Shown here: in pieces, positions 47,201 to 59,236 of the stretch
Layout of the letters: each line of letters starts with the position of its first letter
How positions within the stretch are numbered: the stretch's first letter is position 1
Program-made: the position numbers and the translations under genes
Notes under the pieces: generated by a model
What the model was told of the DNA's origin: nothing
Seen by the model: the letters and a program-made list of their open reading frames with translations, nothing else
Database searches by the model: none
From: Manihot esculenta
Taxonomy: Eukaryota > Streptophyta > Magnoliopsida > Malpighiales > Euphorbiaceae
Direction of reading: 5' to 3'
DNA length: 64,000 bases
Assembly (NCBI RefSeq): GCF_001659605.2
Contig: NC_035161.2
Location: 5,970,662-6,034,661, forward strand

Positions 47201-47805
47201 AGGACTTCTCTAAGATTGCAGCTCCCATGACCAGATTAACTAAGAAGAACCAGAGGTTTGTGTGGACCGACCTGTGTGAAGAAAGCTTTGAGGAGCTTAA
47301 GAAGAGGTTGACTTCAGCACCAGTGTTAGCTCTGCCATCGAGTAATGAAGACTTCTCAGTCTTTTGTGATGCGTCCCGTATGGGGCTGGGTTGTGTGCTA
47401 ATGTAGAATGAAAGGGTGATTGCTTATGCTTCTAGGGAGCTGAAGAAGCACGAGTTGAATTACCCTACACATGACCTAGAGATGGCAGCGGTGATCTTTG
47501 CATTCAAGATGTGGAGGCACTACCTTTATGGGGTTTAATGTGAGATCTTCACAGATCATAAAAGCCTACAGTACATCCTGAGTCAGAGAGATTTGAATTT
47601 AAGGCAGAGAAGATGGGTAGAACTGCTCAGTGACTATGATTGCAAGATCCAGTACCATCCGGGTAAGGCGAATGTTGTGGCAGACGACTTAAGCCGGAAA
47701 TCACTTGGCAGTTTGTCCCATATTTCAGCAGAGAGGAGGCCAATAGTAAGGGAGTTCTTCGAGCTCATGAATGAAGGGCTACAGTTGGAGTTGTCTGGTA
47801 CAGGT
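44274..47805 (+). pseudogene. gag-pol of D, part before the E insertion
   Basis: Gag to RNase H of D. Breaks: frameshift near 44695 in the Pro/Tyr-rich region, TAG at 45152..45154 in gag (Gln in relatives), a frameshift with stop at 46739..46741 in RT and a further stop shortly after, TAG at 47404..47406 and TAA at 47536..47538 in RNase H. Recognisable parts: CCHC knuckle [22 protein letters not shown] protease, RT FIDD, RNase H through the PGKANVVAD motif. In a typical relative the VILGMDWLS region reads GMD; here it is RID. Non-functional. Confidence 0.92.
47801..47805. repeat. Target-site duplication of E, left copy (CAGGT)
   Basis: CAGGT before E and again at 57675..57679; the D frame resumes as GVLVA. 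Confidence 0.9.
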
Positions 47806-50084
47806 TGTAATACCCGGCTAGACTCCGGTATCGGAATTCCTACCGTCCGGTGGAATCTCGGATGTCGGAAGCCCCTAGTAGGGTAGAAACATGTTTTCAT
47901 AATATGTTTTAATGTTTTTCATGATTTTAAGTAAAGAGGAAATGAGTTTTTGAATGAAAACAACCTTGGAGGAAAACTCAGGTTTGGCCGCCGAAACTCA
48001 AAGTTCGGCCGCCGAAACTCAAAGTTCGGCCGCCGAAACTCAAAGTTCGGCAGCCGAACATGCATGCATTTCGAGTGTGCCTTAGGCCCCCGAAGGCTTA
48101 AGTGAGGGAAGTCCAGGTTCGGCCGCCGAACCTCAAGTTCGGCCGCCGAACATGGCATGCATGCGGAGGCACGTTCGGCCCCCGAACGTGGCCTGGCCAG
48201 CCACTATAAAAGGGTCCCTTAGCCGAAAACGGGCGAGTTTTTCTCCCCATTGTCAGCCAAGGTGAGCTCTCCGCCGTTCCTCACCAATCTTTGAGCTTTT
48301 CCTTCAAATCTTTCACGATTTTCACAAATTTTCATCTTGTTTTGAAGATTTTCAAGTTTTGAGCAAGTTTTGGAGCTTTGAGGTTCAAGAACTCAAATCT
48401 CTCCCATCTCCAAGCTCCAAGTTTAGGTCGTCTCTCTCTCGATCTTCAAGAGGTAAGAGCCGATCTTAAGCTCATTGCATGTTTTAAGTAAGTTTTATGT
48501 AAGATCTATGAGGTAGAATGCATGTTTAGCTTATGGTTAGGTTTATGAACTTATGTTGTGATTTTTGAGCAATGTGTTTTTGTTGTGTGTTGTAGTTGGG
48601 GTTTAAGATAGTTTGAAGCCCCTAGGAGCCAATGTATGTTTATTTGCATGATTTGAATGAGTTATATGCATGTTGGAATGAGAAGGAGAGGTTTTTGTGC
48701 AAAGGGAACCTAGTTTCTGCCCTCTGGCAGAAACCAGGTTCGGCAGCCGAAGGACTTTCGGCCGCCGAACCTGCCTGGGAGGCAGGCCTTTCGGCTGCCG
48801 AAGTTGCCCCCGAAAAGAGACTTTCGTCTCTGTTTGGGACTTTCGGCCGCCGAACCTGCCTGGATTTCGGCTCTGGAGGGACTTTCGGCCGCCGAAGGTG
48901 CCGCCGAACCTGCCCTGTTCAGCCTTCCATTGCATGTTTTGCATGATTGTTTTAAGGTGTTTTAGGGGGTTTTTGGGGGATGTTTTTAGAGTTATGTTCT
49001 AGTTATTTGGTCCCTCATTTGAGTCCACCTGTGTAGGTTCAGACCCGAGGAACCGAGGACCTCAGCAGTGAGTCAGTGGCTTCAGTCAGTGTCAGAGCTA
49101 GCCAGAGGTGAGTAGAATAACTCCTTATGTTTCAAGTAAAATAAATCAGTTTTGAGCATGTTCATGCATCACAGATGCCATGTGATATTTAGGTTGTTTG
49201 CATTAGAAATCACGAATATGCTGCATTGCATAATATGTTGTTGATGTGGATGAATGTTGAATGATCCATTAGCCCTCATATGTTATGACATGATGATATA
49301 GTATGGAAGTCCAGGTGTGGCCTGCACTACGCCCCTGGCACTATGTAAGAGAAAGACCGGACGTGGCCTGCACTACGCCCTCGGCACCATGGATTATGTA
49401 TGTTATGTTATGCATAAGAGAAAGACCAGGTGTGGCCTGCACTACGCCCCTGGCATGATTGGAATATGTAGAGGGCTAGATGGTGACAAGTTTATCCTTG
49501 ATATGATTAGTTGTGATGTGATGCATTTCATGATATCATATGTTTAAATGTTTTATTATTCTGCTCACTGGGCTCTAGTAGCTCACTCCTTTTTCCTTAA
49601 CCCCAGGTATGCAGGTACGGGGTAGACCAGGAGGTCCGCAAGAGTATTGAAGTCGTTCTTATGTAATAGATAGAATGTGGACATGATGAAATTATAGAGT
49701 TATGAATAGTTATGTAATGTATTGATATTGAGGATTAGAGATTGTGCTTGACCCTATGTGTATGGTATCCCTTTTTATACATGATCTTAGAAGTTTTGTA
49801 ATGCTTATGTAAACCAACTCAACACATGTTATGCCACCCATTGGGGGCATTGATGAGGTCCCACCGAGGGCCCAATGTTTATGATTTATGATTATGTTCA
49901 GTGCATGCACAGGTTGAGTTTGGTGTATGAATAAAAGAAAAGTTTTAATTTTTACGTATGTTGTTGATCATGTATGGGTTTATACAGGTTTTCAGGTTGC
50001 ATGTCAGGCTTGCTACGGGTCCCGGCGGCCTTAAGCCGACCTGGATCCTAGCGCCGGTAGCGGTCCGATTTTCGGGTCGTTACA
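47806..50084 (+). repeat. 5' LTR of E
   Basis: TATAAAAG at 48205..48212. TTCGG/CCGAA units include a run near 47984..48060 with three 20-bp copies, where the 3' LTR has one. The exon-like block is 49037..49107. CCAGG/CCTGG repeats are at 49311..49338, 49357..49384 and 49426..49453. Confidence 0.93.
48205..48212 (+). promoter_or_regulatory. Candidate TATA box of E 5' LTR
   Basis: TATAAAAG within CCAGCCACTATAAAAGGG, the same context as in the other elements. Confidence 0.65.
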
Positions 50085-50087
50085 GAA

Positions 50088-50099
50088 TGGTATCAGAGC
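50088..50099 (+). other. Primer-binding site of E (initiator Met tRNA)
   Basis: TGGTATCAGAGC three bases after the LTR; the leader ends in TTTTTCAG (AG at 50337..50338), 8 bases before the gag ATG at 50347. Confidence 0.93.
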
Positions 50100-50346
50100 C
50101 CTAGGTTCATATGGTCGGACCTAGAGTGTCGGGCTCATAGATGTTATAGAAGGTCAAGCACAATAGGAAGATCATGTCCACTAGGATAGGATGTGAAGTC
50201 CTGTCTTACATGATGATGTGAAATGCCATGATTATATGCATGTGCATTAATGATATGCTATGATGTATGATGCGGGTTCATGTGTGCCCACATGAACCAT
50301 ATGATGCTAATGGTTATGTGATGTGTACTGTTTTTCAGAAAACAGG

Positions 50347-53300
50347 ATGAGAGGAACTCGTCGATCAGCAAGATTGACTGGCGTACCACCTGAGGATGAG
50401 GGCACGAGCGCCCGTCCTCTAGCATTGCCTAGGGCAATGTCTAGTAGGTCTAACAGAGAAAGAGCAGTAAGAGACCCTAGAAGGTCTTTGGATCTGGGTA
50501 GAAGCAGATCAGTCAGAGGAACTGTTCAGGGAGGAGCGTCAGAGGACATGGGGGATGATATGGATGTAGAGTAGAGGAGGGATGGCAGTCTGGGAGTTAG
50601 CATGTCAGAAGAAGGAATGGGAGAATCCCAAGGAGGCACTCAGGCCTCGGGATTTGTTCAGCCACCTTACTACCCACCCTTCTCACAAAACCCTGGGTAT
50701 TTGATGGGAGGCACATCGGATTACCATAGCTTTAGCCCTTATCCCACACAGATGCCATACCCACCTTATTATCCACCATACCCACAGTATCCAATGTATC
50801 CACCCCCACCTTACTATCCAAATCCAGCAAACCCTACCTCAGAAAATGTTGCACCACCTCCACCACCTACAGAACCAGCAGCCCCAGTTGCTCAACCTTC
50901 TAGACCTAGCTCAGCCAGTGGGAGCAAGGTCAAGATGACCGACTACATGAAGTTGGGTGCTCCCCAGTATGAAAAAGGGGATGACCCATTTGTGTATCTT
51001 GAGAGGGTCAAGGTGATCACAGATGAGATTGGGGCTGATGATAGTAGAGCCATTCAGATGGCTGGGTTCACACTTAAGTGCAAGAAGGCACGAGAGTGGT
51101 TCAAGAATGATGTGAACCCGAAAGTGGATAGCATGTCTTGGGAGGAGTTTGCAAACGAGTTTGCAGGATGGGCTTTCCCAGATAGTTCAAGGGAGCTGAA
51201 GATGATAGAGTTTGAGCAGTTGAGGCAGACTGATGAGATGGGTGTAGAGGAGTTCACAGACAGATTCTTGGAGTTGTTGCCATTTGCAGGGCAAAACCTT
51301 GACTCAGACCAGAAAAGGTCAAGGAGGTATATCATGAAACTCCACTCCAGATATTCCTCCTTGATCCAGTCAGCAGATAGGGAGAGCTTCCATGCCATAG
51401 TGGATATGGCCCGGAAAATGGAGGCCAGTGCCATCGTTCAGGGGACAGTTAAACAGTCAGTGGCACAGCCTTCTGGTTCTAAGACCCCAGGCTCTTCTTC
51501 AATGAGTGCAGCAGCTTCAGGTAGCAAGAAGTGGGACAGAGGTCCCAGGAAGTCTAAAAAGAACAAATTCTGGAACAAGGTTAAGTCCAGTCTGGGACTA
51601 GGGAGTGGCTCGAGCTCTGGTGCAGATAATGCAGTTTGTGCAAAGTGTAGTAGGCCACACAGGGGAGTTTGCCAGGCTGGGACAGCAGCCTGCTTCAAAT
51701 GCGGGCAAGAGGGACACATGGCTCGGGAGTGTCCTAGGACAGCTTTTGGAGCACAGTCTCAGCAGACAGCTTCTAGCAGTGTGGCTCAGCCAGCAGCTCC
51801 AGCCGCGACTCAGGCCAGTGGCAGAGGTAGAGGGAGAGGGGCAGCCTCTTCTTCAGCGGGTTTCAGAGGTGAAGGTCCATCAGCTCCAGCACGGATCTTC
51901 ACGATGACTCAGCAGAAGGCAGATGCATCTAACACCGTGGTGGCAGGTAACTTAGTCATTGGTTGTTCAGATGTGTATGCCTTGATGGACCCTGGTGCAT
52001 CTCATTCTTTTATTGCTTCGAGAGCCGTTCAGAGGTTGGGGTTGATGATCTCTGGGTTAGAGTGTCCTCTCTGGGTCAGTGGACCCAAGTGTGATCCATC
52101 AGTGGCAGATTCGGTCTGCCAGTGCAGCCCAGTCTTTGTTGAGGGAAGATGCCTTTCCGCCGACCTTGTGGTTCTAGACTTGACAGATTTTGACGTCATT
52201 CTAGGGATGGACTGGTTATCTACCCATGGTGCTACCTTGGACTGCAGGGACAAGGTAGTCAGGTTCAGAGGTCAGGATGGGTCAGAGGTTGTCTTCAGGG
52301 GAGACAGGAGGGGTACACCTAGAGGTCTGATATCAGCTCTTCAGGCTCGTAGGTTGCTTAGGAAGGGATGTCAGGGGTATTTGGCTCATGTGAGAGAGCT
52401 TAGCAGTCAGGTTAGAGAACCCGCCTCGGTGCCAGTGGTCAGAGAGTTCTTAGATGTGTTCCCAGATGAGCTGCCAGGTTTACCACCTGCTAGGGAGATA
52501 GAGTTCGAGATAGAATTGATGCCTGGAACCCGACCGATCTCTATCCCTCCCTACAGGATGGCACCAGCAGAATTGAAAGAATTGAAATAACAGTTGCAAG
52601 AGCTGGTAGAAAAGGGCTTCATTCGACCGAGCACCTCACCTTGGGGTGCACCAGTCTTGTTTGTGAGAAAGAAGGATGGATCCCTTAGACTTTGTATCGA
52701 CTACAGGCAGTTGAACAAAGTCACTACCAAGAATAAGTACCCATTGCCAAGGATCGACGATCTATTCGACCAGCTATCAGGAGCGGGGTGTTTCTCCAAA
52801 ATAGATCTGAGATCAGGGTACCATCAGTTGAAGATCCGAGAAGATGATGTGCCAAAGACAGCTTTCAGGACCAGATATGGGCATTTTGAGTTCCTTGTAA
52901 TGCCGTTCAGGTTAACCAACGCCCCTGCAGCATTCATGGATCTCATGAATAGAGTGTTTAGCCAATACTTGGATCACTTTGTTATTGTCTTCATAGATGA
53001 TATCTTAGTGTATTCCAGGAATGCAGAGGAGCATGCCCATCATCTGAGGTTAGTTCTGCAGACCTTGAGGGAACATGGCTCGTATGCCAAGTTCTCTAAG
53101 TGTGAGTTCTGGCTGAGGAGCATTTCATTCTTGGGGCACGTGGTGTCAGAAAATGGAATAGAGGTGGACCCCAATAAGACAGAAACTGTGGCTAACTGGC
53201 CTAGACCCACTTCAGTGACAGAGATTAGAAGTTTCTTGGGTTTGGCAGGTTACTACAGGAGGTTCGTTCAGGACTTCTCAAAGATTGCAGCTCCTCTGAC

Positions 53301-55333
53301 TAGGTTAACCAGGAAAAATCAAAAGTTTGTGTGGACCGACCAGTGCGAAGAGAGTTTTGAAGAGCTTAAGAAGAGGTTGACTTCAGCACCAGTGTTAGCT
53401 CTGCCATCTAGTGATGAAGACTTTACGGTCTTTTGTGATGCGTCCCGTGTGGGACTGGGTTGTGTACTAATGCAGAATGAGAAGGTGATTGCTTATGCTT
53501 CTAGGCAGCTGAAGAAGCATGAGTTGAATTACCCCACACATAACCTAGAGATGGCAGCAGTAATCTTTGCGCTCAAGATGTGGAGGCATTACCTCTATGG
53601 GGTAAAATGTGAGATCTTTACAGATCATAAGAGCCTGCAGTACATCCTGAGTCAAAGAGATTTGAACTTGAGACAGAGGAGATGGGTAGAGCTGCTGAGT
53701 GACTATGATTGCAAGATTCAGTATCATCCGGGTAAGGCGAATGTTGTGGCAGACGCCCTAAGCCGGAAGTCACTAGGCAGTCTATCCCATATCACGGCAG
53801 AGAGGAGACCAGTGGTGAAGGAGTTTTACAAGCTTATTGATGAAGGTCTGCAGTTGGAGTTGTCTGATACAGGTGCTTTAGTGGCCCAGATGAGAGTGGC
53901 ACCCGTGTTTCTGGAGCAGGTGGCTCAGAAACAGCATGAGGACCCAGAGTTAGTGAAGATTGCCAGGACTGTTCAGTCAGGCAAAGATAGTGAGTTCAGA
54001 TTCGACAGCAAAGGGATCCTCCGCTATGGGAGCAGACTATGTGTACCAGATGACATAGGGCTAAAGGGAGACATTATGAGAGAGGCTCATAATGCAAGAT
54101 ACAACATTCACCCCGGAGCCACCAAGATGTATCAAGATTTGAAGAAAGTTTATTGGTGGCCAGCGATGAAGAAAGAAGTGGCACAGTTTGTGTCAGCCTG
54201 CGAAGTGTGTCAGAGGGTGAAGCTGGAACATCAGAAGCCGGCTGGAATGCTTAACCCGCTACCTATTCCAGAGTAGAAATGGGAGAATATAGCTATGGAC
54301 TTCGTAGTGGGGTTAACGGCAGCGTCCAACAGATTGGACTCCATATGGGTGATTGTGGACAGACTCACCAAATCTGCTCACTTCATCCCTGTCAGGAGTG
54401 GCTATTCTGTGGACAAGTTGGCACAGGTATATGTTGATGAGATCGTCAGGCTGCATGGGGTTCCTGTTTCAATAGTGTCGGATAGAGGGCCCCAGTTCAC
54501 CTCCAGATTTTGGCGGAGTCTGCAGAATGCCATGGGTACCAAGTTGGATTTTAGCACTGCTTTCCATCCACAGACGGACGGACAATCAGAAAGGACCATC
54601 CAGACGATAGAGGATATGCTTAGAATGTGCGTGCTAGACTTTGGTGGTTCTTGGAGGCAGCATCTACCCTTGGTGGAGTTTGCCTACAATAACAGCCATC
54701 ATGCTAGCATCGGGATGGCTCCATATGAAGCTTTGTATGGGAGGAAGTGCAGATCACCTGTTTGCTGGGAAGAAGTTGGAGAAAAGGCCTTGGCAGGGCC
54801 TGAGCTAGTAGAGATTACCAGCAGGGTAGTACCCATAATCAGAGAGAGAATCAAGACTGCTGCGAGCAGACAGAAGAGTTATGCAGACATCCGCAGAAGG
54901 CAGGTAGAGTTTCAGGAGGGAGATCTGGTATTGCTCAAGGTGTCTCCAATGAAAGGAGTGGTTCGCTTTGGGAAGAAAGGTAAACTAGCCCCACGATACA
55001 TCGGACCCTTCGAAGTCTTTCAAAAGATTGGGAATGTGTCGTACAAGCTGGATTTACCTGCTTCAATGGAAAGAATCCATCCGGTTTCCCATGTTTCAAT
55101 GTTGAGGAAGTTCGTGTCAGATCCGAGCAAGGTTCTTAGTGAGCCTGATGTAGAGATCCAAGAAGATCTCACCTATGTTGAACAGCCAGTACGGATCATA
55201 GACACCCAGATCAGGAAGCTGAGAAACAAGGAAAATCCCGATGGTGAAAGTCCTTTGGAACCACCACAATATGGAAGAATGCACTTGGGAGACACGGGAG
55301 TCCATGCTCCAGCAGTACCCTTATCTTTTCTAA
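50347..55333 (+). pseudogene. Broken gag-pol of E
   Basis: Start [10 protein letters not shown] at 50347. Stops: TAG 50572..50574 in the N-terminal region (Gln in relatives), TAA 52588..52590 at the front of RT (Glu in relatives), TAG 54274..54276 between the zinc region and the catalytic core of integrase (Trp in relatives). One extra A in the run at 55232..55235 shifts the frame inside the chromodomain-like end, giving a foreign C-terminus that runs to 55395. The original frame would end at 55331..55333. The CCHC ([14 protein letters not shown]), DPGAS, FIDD, RNase H and integrase DDE residues are otherwise retained. Confidence 0.93.
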
Positions 55334-55396
55334 GGTCAGCCTCTTATGTGTTTTATGTGTATGTTATGTTGTATGCCATGCTATGTGCTAGTTGAG

Positions 55397-55433
55397 GAAC
55401 ATTCGGGGACGAATGTTCTTAAGGGGGGAAGAA
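55397..55433 (+). other. Stem-loop and polypurine tract of E
   Basis: GAACATTCG/CGAATGTTC hairpin with loop GGGA at 55397..55418, then the purine tract AAGGGGGGAAGAA at 55421..55433 touching the 3' LTR. Confidence 0.85.
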
Positions 55434-57674
55434 TGTAATACCCGGCTAGACTCCGGTATCGGAATTCCTACCGTCCGGTGGAATCTCAGATGTCGGAAGC
55501 CCCTAGTAGGGTAGAAACATGTTTTCATAATATGTTTTAATGTTTTTCATGATTTTAAGTAAAGAGGAAATGAGTTTTTAAATGAAAACAACCTTGGAGG
55601 AAAACTCAGGTTCGGCCGCCGAAACTCAAAGTTCGGCCGCCGAACATGCATGCATTTCGGGTGTGCCTTAGGCCCCCGAAGGCTTAAGTGAGGGAAGTCC
55701 AGGTTCGGCCGCCGAACCTCAAGTTCGGCCGCCGAACATGGCATGCATGCGGAGGCACGTTCGGCCCCCGAACGTGGCCTGGCCAGCCACTATAAAAGGG
55801 TCCCTTAGCCGAAAACGGGCGAGTTTTTCTCCCCATTGTCGGCCAAGGTGAGCTCTCCGCCGTTCCTCACCAATCTTTGCGCTTTTCCTTCAAATCTTTC
55901 ACGATTTTCACAAGTTTTCATCTTGTTTTGAAGATTTTCAAGTTTTGAGCAAGTTTTGGAGCTTTGAGGTTCAAGAACTCAAATCTCTCCCATCTCCTAG
56001 TTTAGGTCGTCTCTCTCTCGATCTTCAAGAGGTAAGAGCCGATCTTAAGCTCATTGCATGTTTTAAGTAAGTTTTATGTAAGATCTATGAGGTAGAATGC
56101 ATGTTTAGCTTATGGTTAGGTTTATGAACTTATGTTGTGATTTTTGAGCAATGTGTTGTTGTTGTGTGTTGTAGTTGGGGTTTAAGATAGTTTGAAGCCC
56201 CTAGGAGCCAATGTATGTTTATTTTCATGATTTGAATGAGTTATATGCATGTTGGAATGAGAAGGAGAGGTTTTTGTGCAAAGGGAACCTAGTTTCTGCC
56301 CTCTGGCAGAAACCAGGTTCGGCAGCCGAAGGACTTTCGGCCGCCGAACCTGCCTGGGAGGCAGGCCTTTCGGCTGCCAAGTTGCCCCCGAAAAGAGACT
56401 TTCGTCTCTGTCTGGGACTTTCGGCCGCCAAAGGTGCCGCCGAACCTGCCTGGGTTTCGGCTCTGGAGGGACTTTCGGCCGCCGAAGGTGCCGCCGAACC
56501 TGCCCTATTCAGCCTTCCATTGCATGTTTTGCATGATTGTTTTAAGGTGTTTTAGGGGGGTTTTGGGGGATGTTTTTAGAGTTATGTTCTAGTTGTTTGG
56601 TCCCTCATTTGAGTCCACCTGTGTAGGTTCGGACCCGAGGAACCGAGGACCTCAACAGTGAGTCAGTTGCTTCAGTCAGTGTCAGAGCTAGCCAGAGGTG
56701 AGTAGAATAACTCCTTATGTTTCAAGTAAAATAAATCAGTTTTGAGCATGTTCATGCATCACGGATGCCATGTGATATTTAGGTTGTTTGCATTAGAAAT
56801 CACGAATATGCTGCATTGCATAATATGTTGTTGATGTGGATGAATGTTGAATGATCCATTAGCCCTCATATGTTATGACATGATGATATAGTATAGAAGT
56901 CCAGGTGTGGCCTGCACTACGCCCCTGGCACTATGTAAGAGAAAGACCGGACGTGGCCTGCACTACGCCCCCGGCACCATGGATTATGTATGTTATGTTA
57001 TGCATAAGAGAAAGACCAGGTGTGGCCTGCACTACGCCCCTGGCATGATTGGAATATGTAGAGGGTTAGATGGTGACAAGTTCATCCTTGATATGATTAG
57101 TTGTGATGTGATGCATTTCATGATATCATATGTTTAAATGTTTTATTATTCTGCTCACTAGGCTCTAGTAGCTCACCCCTTTCCCCTTAACCCCAGGTAT
57201 GCAGGTACGGGGTAGACCAGGAGGTCCGCAAGAGTATTGAAGTCGTTCTTATGTAATAGATAGAATGTGGATATGATGAAATTGTAGAGTTATGAATAGT
57301 TATGTAATGTATTGATATTGAGGATTAGAGATTGTGCTTGACCCTATGTGTATGGTATCCCTTTTTATACATGATCTTAGAAGTTTTGTAATGCTTATGT
57401 AAACCAACTCAACACATGTTATGCCACCCATTGGGGGCATTGATGAGGTCCCACCGAGGGGCCAATGTTTATGATTTATGATTATGTTCAGTGCATGCAC
57501 AGGTTGAGTTTGGTGTATGAATAAAAGAAAAGTTTTAATTTTTACGTATGTTGTTGATCATGTATGGGTTTATACAGGTTTTCAGGTTGCATATCAGGCT
57601 TGCTACGGGTCCCGGTGGCCTTAAGCCGACCTGGATCCTAGCGCCGATAGCGGTCCGATTTTCGGGTCGTTACA
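55434..57674 (+). repeat. 3' LTR of E
   Basis: 2,241 bp; shorter than the 5' LTR mainly by two 20-bp TTCGG/CCGAA units, with scattered single-base differences. Confidence 0.93.
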
Positions 57675-57679
57675 CAGGT
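57675..57679. repeat. Target-site duplication of E, right copy (CAGGT)
   Basis: Second copy; D pol continues. Confidence 0.9.
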
Positions 57680-59137
57680 GTTTTAGTTGCCTAGATGAGA
57701 GTGGCACCCGTGTTTTTGGAGCAGGTGGCTCAGAAACAGCATGAGGACCCAGAGTTAGTGAAGATTGCCAGGACTGTTCAATTAGGCAAAGATAGTGAGT
57801 TCAGATTCGACAGTAATGGGATCCTCCGCTATAGGAGCAGATTGTGTGTACCAGATGACGTAGAGCTAAAGGGAGACATTATGAGAGAGGCTCATAATGC
57901 CAGATACAATGTTCATCCCGGAGCCACCAAGATGTATCAAGATCTCAAGAGAGTGTATTGGTGGCCAGCTATGAAAAGAGAAGTGGCACAGTTTGTGTCA
58001 GCCTGCGAAATATGTCAGAGGGTGAAGTTGGAACATCAGAAGCCGACTGGGATGCTTAACCCACTACCTATTCCAGAGTGGAAATAGGAGAATATAGCTA
58101 TGGACTTCGTGGTGGGGTTACCGGTGACGTCCAACAGATTGGACTCCATATGGGTGATTGTGGATAGACTCACCAAATCTGCTCACTTCATCCCTGTCAG
58201 GAGTGGCTATTCTGTGGACAAGTTGGCGCAGGTGTATGTTGATGAGGTTGTCAGGTTGCATGGGGTCCTTGTTTCAATAGTGTCTGATAGAGGGCCCCAG
58301 TTCACCTCCAGGTTTTGGCGGAGTCTGCAGAACGCTATGGGTACCAGGTTGGATTTTAGTACTGCTTTCCATCCACAGATGGACGGACAATCAGAGAGGA
58401 CAATCCAGACAATAGAGGATATGCTCAGAATGTGTGTGTTGGATTTTGGCGGTTCTTGGAGGCAGCATCTACCTTTAGTGGAGTTTGCCTACAATAACAG
58501 CCATCATGCCAGCATAGGGATGGCCCCATATGAAGCTTTGTATGGAAGGAAGTGCAGATCACCTGTTTGCTGGGAAGAAGTAGGAGAAAAGGCCTTAGCA
58601 GGGCCTGAGCTAGTAGAGATCACCAGCAGAGTGGTGCCCATAATCAGAGAAAGGATCAAGACTGCTGTAAGCAGGCAAAAGAGTTATGCAGACATCCGCA
58701 GAAGGCAAGTAGAGTTTCAGGAGGGGGATTTGGTATTGCTCAAGGTGTCTCCAATGAAAGGGGTGATTCGGTTCGGGAAGAAAGGTAAGCTAGCTCCACG
58801 GTACATCGGACCCTTCGAAGTCTTGCAAAAGATTGGGAATGTATCGTACAAGCTGGACTTGCCTGCTTCAATTGAGAGAATCCATCCGGTTTTCCATGTT
58901 TCCATGCTGAGGAAGTTTGTGTCAGATCCGGGCAAGGTTCTTAGTGAGCCTGATGTGGAGATCCAAGAGGATCTCACCTATGTTGAACAGCCAGTACGGA
59001 TCCTAGACACCCAGATCAGAAAGCTAAGGAACAAGGAAATCCCGATGGTGAAAGTCTTTTGGAATCACCACAACATCGAAGAGTGTACCTGAGAGACACG
59101 GGAGTCCATGCTCCAGCAATATCCTCATCTCTTCTAA
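57680..59137 (+). pseudogene. gag-pol of D, integrase and chromodomain-like end
   Basis: Remainder of D pol after E. TAG at 57692..57694 (Gln in relatives), TAG at 58085..58087 and TGA at 59090..59092 (both Trp in relatives). The integrase zinc region, SDRGPQF and the catalytic Glu are present; PQTDG is PQMDG here. The frame ends with TAA at 59135..59137. Confidence 0.92.
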
Positions 59138-59199
59138 GGTAAGTGTTATGTGTTCCTATGTGTATGCTTATGTTTGATGCCATGCTATGTTTGTTTGGT

Positions 59200-59236
59200 G
59201 AACATTCGGGGACGAATGTTCTTAAGGGGGGAAGAA
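59200..59236 (+). other. Stem-loop and polypurine tract of D
   Basis: Hairpin 59200..59221 with the same arms and loop as in A, C1 and E; purine tract 59224..59236. Confidence 0.85.

Larger units (their letters stand above)
47806..57674 (+). mobile_element. Element E: full-length, lightly broken chromovirus inserted in D
   Basis: A 9,869-bp element, LTRs 2,279 and 2,241 bp, PBS, PPT and a CAGGT duplication, inserted between the RNase H and integrase parts of D in the same orientation. Three in-frame stops and one late frameshift disable gag-pol. Closest to C1 and A by eye. Confidence 0.95.
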
